A stretch of DNA of 17,766 bases from Gelidibacter sp035515035 (lineage in GTDB: Bacteria > Bacteroidota > Bacteroidia > Flavobacteriales > Flavobacteriaceae): contig NZ_DATJCA010000090.1 of the NCBI RefSeq assembly GCF_035515035.1, forward strand, positions 1 to 17,766, given 5' to 3'. The notes beneath the pieces are model-generated. The model worked only from the letters and a program-made list of their open reading frames with translations. It had not been told where the DNA came from and did not search any database. Below, piece by piece: positions 6,883 through 15,430 of the stretch. The translations under genes were made by a program, and so were the position numbers. Numbering within the stretch: the stretch's first letter is position 1; every line of letters begins with the position of its first letter.

Positions 6883-7343
6883 AAACTTAATCGAATATGG
6901 GTTAGCTCTTCTCCTGATATTGTTGCAATAGAGAAAAAATAGAAAGAAGGGGTAGTCAGATAGGGGTTAGGCAGAAAAAGTTTGTGTATGGGGAGTTGTC
7001 CTGATCCATTAAATATGTTCAGACCTGTTTTTATCTCCTAAGATTTTATTCATGCAAAACGGTATGTCACATTCTTAGAATAATGCAGGTAATGGATATA
7101 ATTTCACTGTAATTGTTGATTAGGATTAAAATCCTAGTGCGTCTTTGAGTCTATAAAACGGCAAGAAAAGTAGATTAACACTGATATTTGAGGCAGTATT
7201 TACAATTTATTAAGAGAAAATCAGAAATTTTAACATAATTTAAGAAAAAAACCCTTAATATTGAAAGTCCGAAATTGCTTACTCACAATTTTTAAGAGCA
7301 ATTAAAGTAGGTCAATAATAAATGAAAACAATTTAATAAATGG
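6883..7343. other. Long divergent intergenic region upstream of the susC-like gene
   Basis: These 461 bases separate the exporter gene from the SusC-like gene. There is no credible coding frame. The half nearest the SusC-like gene is very AT-rich and should contain its promoter, but no full TTG/TAnnTTTG pair was found; the closest is GATATTTG at 7183-7190, one mismatch and without a TTG partner. A 16-bp inverted repeat lies at 7121-7136. The region is long for a Bacteroidota leader, so a regulated promoter or an untranslated leader RNA is possible. Confidence 0.55.
7121..7136. repeat. 16-bp inverted repeat, possible operator
   Basis: TAGGATT and AATCCTA form 7-bp perfect arms around AA. It lies 208 bases before the start codon of the SusC-like gene and is the cleanest palindrome in this intergenic region. 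It could be a regulator site for either divergent gene. No U-run follows it, so it is not a terminator. Confidence 0.35.
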
Positions 7344-10300
7344 ATGTCTATTATGGAAAAACGATTACTGTTAATGTTACTCTGCCTTATGGGATTTCAG
7401 GCTTTTGCCCAAGAGCGGATCTTGACCGGAAGGGTCATTGATGACAAAAATATGCCAGTTTCAGGAGCTTCTGTATATATTAAGAACACCAATACCGGAA
7501 CTGTAACGGATATCGATGGGAAGTTTACCTTGGGTGTAAAGGATAATAGTGAGGCCGTTTTAGTGATTTCCTCCATTGGTCTGGTCAATCAGGAGTTTAC
7601 AATAGGGACCCGAACCAATTTTAATGTCACCTTAATGGAGGATCTTGAAGGTTTGGATGAAGTTGTAGTCACTGCCTTAGGTATTAAAAGAGAGAAGAAA
7701 GCACTAGGCTATACCGTGACCGAAATAAAAGGATCTACCTTGGCTGCAACGCAACGTGACAACTTTATTAATGGTTTGGCAGGACGCGTGGCCGGAGTGG
7801 AAGTCAACAGTACTTCAGGACTTCCAGGATCTTCCACGTCCGTCGTTATTAGGGGCATCAGTTCGTTAAGTGGCAATAACCAGCCGCTGTTTGTAGTAGA
7901 TGGATTGCCTATCAGTAATAATACGACAGCAACATCTGTTTTTGCATCTTCCCTGAATACCGCAACATCTTTTGAAAACCGAGGCATCGATTTTACGAAC
8001 CGTGGTGCGGATATCAATCCGGAAGATATTGAATCTGTAACTGTCCTGAAAGGGCCGGAAGCCGCTGCGTTATATGGAATTGAAGCCGCCTCTGGAGCTA
8101 TTGTAATTACTACCAAGAGAGGGAAGGCGGGTAAAGCACGAATTGATTATAGCACGAGTGTTCGAGTGGATCGGATTGTAGAATATCCGGAGATTCAACA
8201 AACTTATGACCGAGGAGAGAATGGGTTTACCAATGAAGGCAATGAAGAGTTGTATTATTTTGGTGAGCCTTATCCAGAGGGAACTTATTTTTATGATAAT
8301 GTGAAGGCCTTCTTCAATGATGCTTTTAGCCAAAAACATAATATCTCTATTTCTGGAGGCAGTGAAAAAACCCAATACCGTGTGTCTGCTTCCAATACCA
8401 GCTCTGAAGGGTTTATTCCTAATACAGGATTGGAAAAGCTGAACATTTCAAGTGTCCTGACCGCAGAAGTCAACAAGTTTATTTCGGCGGATGTCTCGTT
8501 TGATTATACCCGTTCAGATAATGATCAAGCCTTTAGAGGGGCAGGTGGGCCGTTATTACATTTATTACTTTGGCCATCAACGGATGATGCAAGTAATTAT
8601 TTGACCCCAGCAGGTAAGAGAAGGGATTACGCCGATTATGCCAATGCGGTTGAAAACCCATTTTTTAACGTCAATAAAAATCAACTGAATTCTTTGACGG
8701 ACCGCTACAAGTTAAACACCGTTGTTACGGCTACGCCATTAAAATGGTTGAAATTTGTGGGACAGGTAGGGGTCGATTATTATACCACTAAAAACACGAT
8801 TGTAAGACACCCGGAATCGAACACTGGAAAATCTTATGGTGGGATCTTTGATCAAGCTTTGTCAACCACTAGAAATTTAACGCTGCAATACTATACGCAA
8901 ATCACCCCGCCAAAACTTTTAAATGATAAGATTATTACCGATATAAAAATTGGTAGTGCGGTATATGATTATAATACCTTTAGTGCTGCCGCAGGAGGTC
9001 AAAACTTTCAAGCACCAGATTTGTGGTCCATTAATAATACGGATCTAAAGACGCACAGAGCGTTTAACAACTTAACTGAACGTCGTTTAGTGGGAGCATT
9101 CGCCAGTATAAATGCAAGTTATGATAATATGCTGTTTTTAACCTTAACGGGTAGAAATGACTGGAGTTCCACCTTACCTAAACAAAATAATTCATTCTTT
9201 TACCCGTCTGCGGGTTTGAGTTTTGTTTTTACAGAAATCGGTGGTCTTAAAAGCGATGTGCTGAGCTATGGAAAGATAAGAGGTTCTATTGCCCAAGTAG
9301 GTAAGGACGCCAATCCTTACAATATCCGACCGTTTTATACCAATTCCCTTACTACCGGTGGAGGATTTAGATACGGGTTTACCGGTCCAAGTTTGAATTT
9401 GATACCAGAGATGACCACCTCCTATGAATATGGACTGGAATTGAAATTCTTAAAAAATAGAATAGGATTGGATGCAACCTACTTCAAGAAGAACTCTGTA
9501 GATCAGATTGTTCAAAACTTGAGACTTAGTTATGCCACCGGATTTGTTCTTATGACCTTTAACGCGGGTGAAATCCAGAATGAAGGCATCGAACTTCAGT
9601 TAAATGCAACACCTATCTTAACCAATGATTTTTCATGGGATATCTTGGCCAATTACTCCAAAAATTGGAGTGAACTGGTTAAACTTCCTGGAGATGTTGA
9701 AGAATTTTATAACTCGGATACTTGGTTATATGGCAACGTTCGTGTGGGATCAAGAGTGGGCGGCCCTTTAACCACCTTTACAGGTTACGATTATCAAAGA
9801 AATGATCAAGGGGATGTATTGATCAACCCTACCAACGGATTACCAATCCAGGATACGAGTGAATGGGTGATTGTTGGAGATAGAAATCCAACCTTCATGA
9901 TCGGGGTGACCAATACCTTTAGATATAAGAATTTCTCCTTGAATTTCTTATTGGATTTCCGAGTGGGAGGTGATGTCTATAATGCTACCGAGCATTATTT
10001 AACTACAAGAGGTTTGAGTAAAAGAACTCTGGATAGAGAAACACCACGTGTTGTAACCGGAGTTCTAAAGGATGGATATGAAAACACTGCAAACCCTACC
10101 AGCAACAACATCCCAATAGATCTCTACCGTAACTCTACATATTGGTCCTCCATTTATCCGCATAACAGTTTCATAGAAAAGGATATCAATTGGATGCGCT
10201 TAAGAGACGTAACTTTTAGTTATAACTTGCCTCAAAGCTTTTTGGACAGTACTAAATTCTTGACCAACGCCAATATCTTTGTCACAGGTACCGATCTTTT

Positions 10301-10442
10301 CTTATTGACTAATTATTCTGGACTCGATCCAGTAGCGAATGGAAACTCAGCGGCCGTAGGTGGAGCTGGAGGTGCCGGATTGGATTATGGTAACTTTCCG
10401 TTGCCAATGGGTATAAATTTTGGATTAAAAGTTGGATTTTAA
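7344..10442 (+). CDS. SusC/RagA-family TonB-dependent outer-membrane transporter
   Basis: This 1032-residue protein is the SusC-type beta-barrel that imports a nutrient across the outer membrane using TonB energy, working under the SusD-like lid encoded next. A signal peptide (hydrophobic MLLCLMGFQAFA, likely cut before Q23) is followed by a carboxypeptidase-D regulatory-like domain (about 27-98: TGRVIDDKNMPVSGASV...DGKFTL). Next come the TonB-box region with the SusC signature (LDEVVVTALGIKREKKALGY, 104-123) and the plug (about 125-257, with RGISSL, PLFVVDGLPI and the IESVTVLKGPEAAALYG segment). The 22-strand barrel then ends in aromatic KVGF. No N-terminal STN signalling domain is present and no sigma/anti-sigma pair adjoins it, so trans-envelope signalling is not expected. 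The ATG at 7353 (MEKRLLL) is an equally plausible start. The substrate is unknown. The SusD-like gene follows after 12 bases. Confidence 0.96.
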   Translation: MSIMEKRLLLMLLCLMGFQAFAQERILTGRVIDDKNMPVSGASVYIKNTNTGTVTDIDGKFTLGVKDNSEAVLVISSIGLVNQEFTIGTRTNFNVTLMEDLEGLDEVVVTALGIKREKKALGYTVTEIKGSTLAATQRDNFINGLAGRVAGVEVNSTSGLPGSSTSVVIRGISSLSGNNQPLFVVDGLPISNNTTATSVFASSLNTATSFENRGIDFTNRGADINPEDIESVTVLKGPEAAALYGIEAASGAIVITTKRGKAGKARIDYSTSVRVDRIVEYPEIQQTYDRGENGFTNEGNEELYYFGEPYPEGTYFYDNVKAFFNDAFSQKHNISISGGSEKTQYRVSASNTSSEGFIPNTGLEKLNISSVLTAEVNKFISADVSFDYTRSDNDQAFRGAGGPLLHLLLWPSTDDASNYLTPAGKRRDYADYANAVENPFFNVNKNQLNSLTDRYKLNTVVTATPLKWLKFVGQVGVDYYTTKNTIVRHPESNTGKSYGGIFDQALSTTRNLTLQYYTQITPPKLLNDKIITDIKIGSAVYDYNTFSAAAGGQNFQAPDLWSINNTDLKTHRAFNNLTERRLVGAFASINASYDNMLFLTLTGRNDWSSTLPKQNNSFFYPSAGLSFVFTEIGGLKSDVLSYGKIRGSIAQVGKDANPYNIRPFYTNSLTTGGGFRYGFTGPSLNLIPEMTTSYEYGLELKFLKNRIGLDATYFKKNSVDQIVQNLRLSYATGFVLMTFNAGEIQNEGIELQLNATPILTNDFSWDILANYSKNWSELVKLPGDVEEFYNSDTWLYGNVRVGSRVGGPLTTFTGYDYQRNDQGDVLINPTNGLPIQDTSEWVIVGDRNPTFMIGVTNTFRYKNFSLNFLLDFRVGGDVYNATEHYLTTRGLSKRTLDRETPRVVTGVLKDGYENTANPTSNNIPIDLYRNSTYWSSIYPHNSFIEKDINWMRLRDVTFSYNLPQSFLDSTKFLTNANIFVTGTDLFLLTNYSGLDPVANGNSAAVGGAGGAGLDYGNFPLPMGINFGLKVGF

Positions 10443-10454
10443 ATAAAATAAGCG

Positions 10455-12071
10455 ATGAAAAAAATAATATACATAGGTTTAATGGTTGCCGGAACACTGA
10501 CATTTTCAGCGTGTTCAGACTACTTAGACGTCAATACCAACCCAAACGGACCGGATTCACTTTTGCAACCGGAACTGTTTTTACCACAAATTCAGTCTGA
10601 AATGGCTGTAGCAGTGCAATGGGATGGAAGATTTGCCGGGTTTTATACTCAGAACTGGGCCTATACCTCAGGATCGTCCTACTCTTTGAACTTGCATAGC
10701 AATCCACTTTCGGATACCTATGCACAACTTTGGAGAGCGGTGTACTTTAGTATGGGCTATAACCTCTCAGATATGATTGAGAGTGGCATCAACAATAAAA
10801 AATATGATTTTGTTGGGGTAGGCTACATCATGAGAGCGTATGGATGGCAGATGCTGACAGATTATCATGGCCCTGTAATTGTCACTGAAGCCTTCAATTC
10901 AGATCAGCGTGTTTTTAATTATGACGAACAGCCTGTTGTTTATGAAGAAATTAAAAGACTATTACTATTGGGAATAGAAAATTTAGACCGGACCGATGGC
11001 TTAAGTCCAAGTGATTCTGGCTTAATCCAAGCCGACCTTATTTATGCGGGGAACCGAGATAAGTGGAAGAAATTCGCTTATGGTTTATTGGCCATTAACG
11101 CGCACCGTCTTACCAATAAAAGCTCTTATAATGCTGACGAAGTCATCGGTTATGTGGACCAAGCTTTCACAGGAAACCAAGATGACGCGAGCATTGGTTT
11201 TGATGGAACGGTTAGTGCCGATACCAATTTCTTCGGTCCTTTGAGAGATAACATTGGTTATTACCGTCAAACCAAATTCATGATGGGCTTGCTCGATGGT
11301 ACGAATCCTGAACTGACCGATCCTAGCTTGATTGGTGCCGATCCCTTACCGGAAAATGCAACAGAACATCTTAAAGATCCAAGAATCACTGCAATGATGG
11401 CTCCTTCTCCTGACGGACAATATAGAGGGATCTCACCAGAACTTGGTATTAATGAATGGTCTGCGGCAGAAGCGAGCCTCGTTCCTAAAAATTTCTGGAA
11501 TCAAGTAGGTTACAAGGGCAGTACCCCATCGCCACAAATCTATTTTTTTAATAACGCTGCAAGATTTCCTCTAATGACCTATGCCCAGCTGCAATTTATA
11601 AAATCTGAAGCGGCCTTCATCTCCAATAAAAAAGATGTAGCGCTTACGGCCTACCAAGAAGGGGTGAAATCTCACATGGATTTTGCCAAACAATATGCAC
11701 CGGATCCTGCATTATTTGAGAGTAGAAAAACTGCCTATTTGAATAGCACTGAATTGTTTCCTGTGGCAACAGAGGAACTGACTTTATCTAAAATCATGCT
11801 TCAAAAATACATCGCCACTTGGGGGTGGGGCATGCTCGAAACCTGGTCGGACATGAGACGCTATCACTATGATATTGATGCCGCGGATCCTGTTTACAAA
11901 GGCTTTGAATTGCCAGATCCTTTATATATTTCCAATAATGGAAACCCAGCTTACCGTGCCCGACCAAGGTATAATTCAGAATATATGTGGAACAAGGATG
12001 CGCTGGAAGTTATAGGAGCCTATGAAGAAGATTATCACACGTACGAAACTTGGTTTAGTAAACCTGAATAA
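10455..12071 (+). CDS. SusD/RagB-like nutrient-binding outer-membrane lipoprotein
   Basis: This 538-residue protein is the SusD-type partner of the transporter encoded just upstream, forming the surface lid that captures substrate. The signal peptide ends in a lipobox (TFSAC) with lipidated C20, followed by SDYLDVNTNPNGPD, the usual SusD N-terminus. The helical, TPR-like body with QWDGRFAGFYTQNWAY and the AYGWQMLTDYHGPV segment fits the SusD-like_2 branch rather than starch-type SusD. A late TWGWGMLETWSDMRRYHYD stretch matches the usual C-terminal region. It lies 12 bases after the SusC-like gene and 11 bases before the DUF4397 gene, so the three form one operon. The ligand cannot be predicted; SusD-like_2 proteins occur with peptide as well as glycan systems. 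Confidence 0.93.
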   Translation: MKKIIYIGLMVAGTLTFSACSDYLDVNTNPNGPDSLLQPELFLPQIQSEMAVAVQWDGRFAGFYTQNWAYTSGSSYSLNLHSNPLSDTYAQLWRAVYFSMGYNLSDMIESGINNKKYDFVGVGYIMRAYGWQMLTDYHGPVIVTEAFNSDQRVFNYDEQPVVYEEIKRLLLLGIENLDRTDGLSPSDSGLIQADLIYAGNRDKWKKFAYGLLAINAHRLTNKSSYNADEVIGYVDQAFTGNQDDASIGFDGTVSADTNFFGPLRDNIGYYRQTKFMMGLLDGTNPELTDPSLIGADPLPENATEHLKDPRITAMMAPSPDGQYRGISPELGINEWSAAEASLVPKNFWNQVGYKGSTPSPQIYFFNNAARFPLMTYAQLQFIKSEAAFISNKKDVALTAYQEGVKSHMDFAKQYAPDPALFESRKTAYLNSTELFPVATEELTLSKIMLQKYIATWGWGMLETWSDMRRYHYDIDAADPVYKGFELPDPLYISNNGNPAYRARPRYNSEYMWNKDALEVIGAYEEDYHTYETWFSKPE

Positions 12072-12082
12072 ACGATACAATT

Positions 12083-12871
12083 ATGAGAAAGACATTCAAT
12101 ACACTAATAATTCTTGCAGTAAGTCTAATTTTTAGCGCCTGCGATGAAAATGCCATTCCTGAAGTTACGGAGAATGTTCCTGAAGCTGCAACCTATGTGA
12201 AAATTTTCTTTCATGCTCAAGATGCTCCAAATGTTAACTTCTATTTTGACGATAAAAAGGTGAGTTCAATAGCCTCATCTACAACGGATGAAGTGAGAGG
12301 GAATGCCTACGCATCCGTATTTCCGTCCAATGCTTATGCTATGATTCCTGCAGGGACGTTTAATGTGTCAGCCAGAGATATAGAAGGCAATACTGTAGTT
12401 GCCAATTCGCTGTCCTTTGCTGCGGACACACATTATTCTTTATACTTGGTCGGAACTATGGACAATTATGAGATTTTTCTAATTGAAGATGATCTCCCAG
12501 AACCTGATCATGTGAAAATCTATTGGCGATTTGTCAATTCTATGACCGCTATCCCCTTCGCGGTAGATGCTTATGCCGTCAAAGCAGCAGTTCCCGCCAC
12601 GGAGACTGCCCCTGCACAACCGGCTCAAGTTATCGCCCTTGGTAATGGGATTGCTTTTAAACAAGCGGGCAATTATAAGGAATTACAACCTGGGAAATAT
12701 AATTTCAGAATTTTTGAATCAGGGACAGATTACCAAGTGGAAACATCCACTCCTTATATTCAAAACACCGTAACGCTTGCCAGTAAAGGCAGGGTATACT
12801 CTACCCAAATTAGAGGCACCTATGCGCCAACCCCAACATCAAAAAATATTGATTATTGGAGGGAACGGTAA
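12083..12871 (+). CDS. DUF4397-domain lipoprotein, accessory to the SusCD pair
   Basis: This 262-residue lipoprotein has a signal peptide and lipobox (IFSAC, C20). Residues about 36-140 match the DUF4397 pattern: a first strand YVKIFFHAQDAPNVNFYF, then an IPAGTFNVSARD turn and a HYSLYLVGTMD strand. The second half (about 144-250: VKIYWRFVNSM..., PGKYNFRIFESG) looks like a diverged second copy of the same beta-sandwich, interrupted by an Ala/Pro-rich loop (VPATETAPAQPAQ). It is the last gene of the SusC/SusD operon, 11 bases after the SusD-like gene, with an intrinsic terminator about 20 bases downstream. Small extra lipoproteins in such operons often act as surface glycan- or ligand-binding proteins; that role here is inferred from position only. 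Confidence 0.85.
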   Translation: MRKTFNTLIILAVSLIFSACDENAIPEVTENVPEAATYVKIFFHAQDAPNVNFYFDDKKVSSIASSTTDEVRGNAYASVFPSNAYAMIPAGTFNVSARDIEGNTVVANSLSFAADTHYSLYLVGTMDNYEIFLIEDDLPEPDHVKIYWRFVNSMTAIPFAVDAYAVKAAVPATETAPAQPAQVIALGNGIAFKQAGNYKELQPGKYNFRIFESGTDYQVETSTPYIQNTVTLASKGRVYSTQIRGTYAPTPTSKNIDYWRER

Positions 12872-12891
12872 ACTTGTATAGTAAGCTAAAT

Positions 12892-12924
12892 AAAAAGAGA
12901 CACTCCCGGTGGCTCTTTTTTTTT
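12892..12924 (+). terminator. Intrinsic terminator of the SusC/SusD/DUF4397 operon
   Basis: AAAAAGAG-A-CAC, loop TCCCG, GTG-G-CTCTTTTT and four more T form a stem of 11 pairs with one A-G mismatch, followed by a T run. It starts 20 bases after the DUF4397 stop codon and separates this operon from the hydrolase gene. Confidence 0.85.
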
Positions 12925-12927
12925 CAA

Positions 12928-12935
12928 TAAATTTG
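12928..12935 (+). promoter_or_regulatory. Candidate -7 element for the GHL10 hydrolase gene
   Basis: TAAATTTG matches the Bacteroidota -7 consensus exactly, 25 bases before the ATG at 12961 and directly after the terminator T-run. The -33 region overlaps the terminator and has no TTG at ideal spacing. It suggests the hydrolase gene has its own start point with a very short leader. Confidence 0.45.
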
Positions 12936-12960
12936 TAAGTCATTCTAGTTTCATTTCATT

Positions 12961-14550
12961 ATGTGGACAAAAAATCTTTTCATTTACCTCGTATTACTTT
13001 TTTCTTTTTTTATTAATGCCTGTAAATCAGCTAAGACGGTCGGTTCAGAACCCACCTCTATAGAATCACCACAGGATATAAAAAGCCCCGTTGGCCAAGA
13101 ACAACAGCCGGATTCAAAATTCAGCCCAAGTCCTTATGTGATGCGGGAATTTAGAGCGGCGTGGATTGCCACCGTAGCGAATATCAATTGGCCAAGCAAA
13201 CCGGGTTTGTCCACTCAAGAACAGCAAGAAGAAGCGCTAAAATTACTGGATTTTCTAAAAGACCATAATTACAACGCCGTAATCTTTCAAGTAAGGCCCC
13301 AAGCGGATGCCATGTACAATAGTCATTTGGAGCCCTGGTCTTATTTCTTATCAGGAGAAGTAGGAAAAGCGCCAGAACCTTGGTACGACCCCTTGAGTTT
13401 TTGGATTGATGCCGCCCATGACAGAGGATTGGAATTACATGTATGGTTAAATCCATACCGCTCCCATCACACCACAGGAGGTGAGCTAAGTCCAAAATCT
13501 TTGGTGCAAACCCATCCGGAAATTATGGTCTCATTAAAGAATGGGATGTGGTGGATGGATCCATCCAAGACAACTACGCAAGATCATTCTGCCGCCGTGG
13601 TGATGGATATTGTCAAAAGATATGATGTGGATGGCGTTCATTTTGACGATTATTTCTATCCGTATGCATCGTATAACGACGGTCTGGATTTTCCGGATGC
13701 TGAAAGCTATCAAAACTATTTAAAGTCTGGCGGTACGCAATCCATACCGGAGTGGAGAAGGGAAGCCGTAAATACATTTGTAAAACGGATCTACACAGAA
13801 ATTAAAGCTGAAAAACCTGAAGTCAAATTTGGTTTGAGTCCGTTCGGGATTTGGCGGCCTGGCCATCCAGAATCCATTGCGGGGATGGATCAATACAATG
13901 AGTTGTACGCTGATGCGAAACTATGGCTGAATAAGGGCTGGATCGATTACTTTACACCGCAATTGTATTGGAAAATCAACCAAGCGCCACAAAGTTTCCC
14001 GGTCTTGTTGGGCTGGTGGAAAAGTGAAAACACACTGGCCCGTCACTTATGGCCTGGAATCAGTCTCTACCATGGCGGGGGGGATGATAATGTTGATGAA
14101 ACGATAAATCAGATTATGATCACGCGTGGGATGCTCCCCGAAAGTATGGGCACTGTCCATTGGAGTATCAGTCCGTTGTTAAACTATCCAAAGCTCGCTC
14201 AGGGGTTGTTGGAGGGACCCTATAAGAAACCGGCCTTAGTTCCGGCAAGTCCTTGGCTCAATACAATCCTTCCCGAAGCGCCTACAGTCGCTACCAAAAT
14301 TGTCAATAATAAAGTGGTCATCACCTGGGACCACCCCCAATTGGAAGATGTATTTAAATGGGTGGTATTCTATAAGTATGACAAAGGATGGGATTATAAA
14401 ATCTTGGATAGAACAAAAAATTCGGCTGAAATATCACTTCACATAGACCAAGCAGATAAGCAGGTGCCTTTAACTACGATTGGGGTGACCGCAGTAGATA
14501 AAACGGGAAATCAAAGCAGTTTCAATGAAATCAGGATAACTATGCCCTAA
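12961..14550 (+). CDS. GHL10-family glycosyl hydrolase lipoprotein (DigH/YddW-like)
   Basis: This 529-residue protein has a signal peptide with lipobox (FFINAC, C21) and a polar linker to about residue 58. Residues about 61-400 form a GHL10 (former DUF187) TIM-barrel domain: REFRAAWIATVANINWPSKPG opens it, then FQVRPQADAMY, LHVWLNPYR and the acidic DGVHFDDYFYPY segment (224-235) that likely holds catalytic Asp residues. E. coli DigH (YddW) of this family cleaves glycan strands of peptidoglycan stripped of peptides. The last 90 or so residues (from about 438: PTVATKIVNNKVVITWDHP to the end) look like a fibronectin type III-type beta domain. It sits after the terminator of the SusC/SusD operon on the same strand. 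Membrane-anchored glycan cleavage is well supported by family; whether its products feed the SusCD transporter is inference. Confidence 0.9.
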   Translation: MWTKNLFIYLVLLFSFFINACKSAKTVGSEPTSIESPQDIKSPVGQEQQPDSKFSPSPYVMREFRAAWIATVANINWPSKPGLSTQEQQEEALKLLDFLKDHNYNAVIFQVRPQADAMYNSHLEPWSYFLSGEVGKAPEPWYDPLSFWIDAAHDRGLELHVWLNPYRSHHTTGGELSPKSLVQTHPEIMVSLKNGMWWMDPSKTTTQDHSAAVVMDIVKRYDVDGVHFDDYFYPYASYNDGLDFPDAESYQNYLKSGGTQSIPEWRREAVNTFVKRIYTEIKAEKPEVKFGLSPFGIWRPGHPESIAGMDQYNELYADAKLWLNKGWIDYFTPQLYWKINQAPQSFPVLLGWWKSENTLARHLWPGISLYHGGGDDNVDETINQIMITRGMLPESMGTVHWSISPLLNYPKLAQGLLEGPYKKPALVPASPWLNTILPEAPTVATKIVNNKVVITWDHPQLEDVFKWVVFYKYDKGWDYKILDRTKNSAEISLHIDQADKQVPLTTIGVTAVDKTGNQSSFNEIRITMP

Positions 14551-14698
14551 CCTATAAGTCCTATTTTTGTAAGCGCACCATCTTATCGCAACGGTTTTTA
14601 AAGTGGACCGAAATTTATTGGTCCTCCACAGAAAGCATGTTCTAAATATAAATGTCCAATGGGAGCGGAAATAATGTTTTGATTACGATCGGTGCTGT

Positions 14699-15268
14699 TT
14701 ATTTATTAAACAAATCAATCGTCTTTTCAATCGCCTTATCAAAGTTATCCCATGACTCGGGAGCGCTTAAATCGGTAGTAATAAACTTTTTGTTGAATTT
14801 GGACAAGAGCGTGAAATAGACATAGCCGCCAATCATCAATTGAAAGGCATGGTTAAGCGAACTATCCTTATTAGAAATAGCGAACATTTTACCTATTTCC
14901 TTATTACTGTATTTAAACAAATCACGGGTCACCTCGTTGTTTTCAAGCAATTGCCAACGCAAAATTTCTTGGGTGAGTTTGTTCTCCCGGAGCTCTTGTG
15001 TTCCTGCTTTGGCAAATTCCTTAAGGTCTTCTACGGTTGCCAAATCTTTATCATGAAGGGCCAACATCGATTTGAAAAAGTCCCCTTTTTTGGCCAGTTG
15101 GAGCAATAGGCCTTGTAGGCCTCCAAAATAGCGATAGATGAGTTCTTTTGATACTTCTGCTTTCTTGGCAATCGCATTAATGCCGACGGCTTGTGGTCCT
15201 TTCTCTTCTAAAAGGCTTAAAAAACTCTCGTAGATTTTCTCTTCGGTAGCGGCTCTATCTTTTTTCAT
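14699..15268 (-). CDS. TetR-family transcriptional regulator
   Basis: This 189-residue protein is a TetR-type dimeric repressor. The N-terminal DNA-binding domain has the helix-turn-helix at about 28-47 (AVGINAIAKKAEVSKELIYR, then YFGGLQGLL). The C-terminal ligand domain is helical and not assignable to a ligand. It is transcribed in the same direction as the transglutaminase-like gene (162 bases upstream) and away from the thiolase operon. TetR proteins next to fatty-acid degradation genes often repress them and release on binding acyl-CoA, and two inverted repeats at the thiolase promoter fit such a role. I infer this from position and see no direct evidence. A small palindrome (CCAATTGG, 15273-15280) just before its own start could allow autoregulation, but it does not resemble the thiolase repeats. 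Confidence 0.92.
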   Translation of the reverse strand: MKKDRAATEEKIYESFLSLLEEKGPQAVGINAIAKKAEVSKELIYRYFGGLQGLLLQLAKKGDFFKSMLALHDKDLATVEDLKEFAKAGTQELRENKLTQEILRWQLLENNEVTRDLFKYSNKEIGKMFAISNKDSSLNHAFQLMIGGYVYFTLLSKFNKKFITTDLSAPESWDNFDKAIEKTIDLFNK

Positions 15269-15430
15269 TTTACCAATTGGATTTTTAAATGTCGTATTAA
15301 AAATTTGAATTATTTTCAGTTCAGTTTAGGAAGAAAAATTAAGCATAGCCTTAGTTACGGTTCATTTTTTTGACGACAAATGAGCTAAAAAGAAACTAAT
15401 TTTATGCGGCATTTTAAGGTTTAATTGGTG

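Noticed and set aside
7202..7298. Imperfect direct repeat ACAATTT(A)TTAAGAG, at 7202-7216 and 7285-7298
   Set aside because: Very AT-rich surroundings make such likeness probable by chance; no third copy or regular spacing seen.
14605..14624. Hairpin GGACC / GGTCC after the GHL10 gene
   Set aside because: Only 5 bp, a 10-base AT loop and no T-run, so not convincing as a terminator; no other function suggested.
15273..15280. CCAATTGG palindrome before the TetR start codon
   Set aside because: Eight bases of simple palindrome are expected by chance in this much sequence, and it does not resemble the thiolase-promoter repeats.
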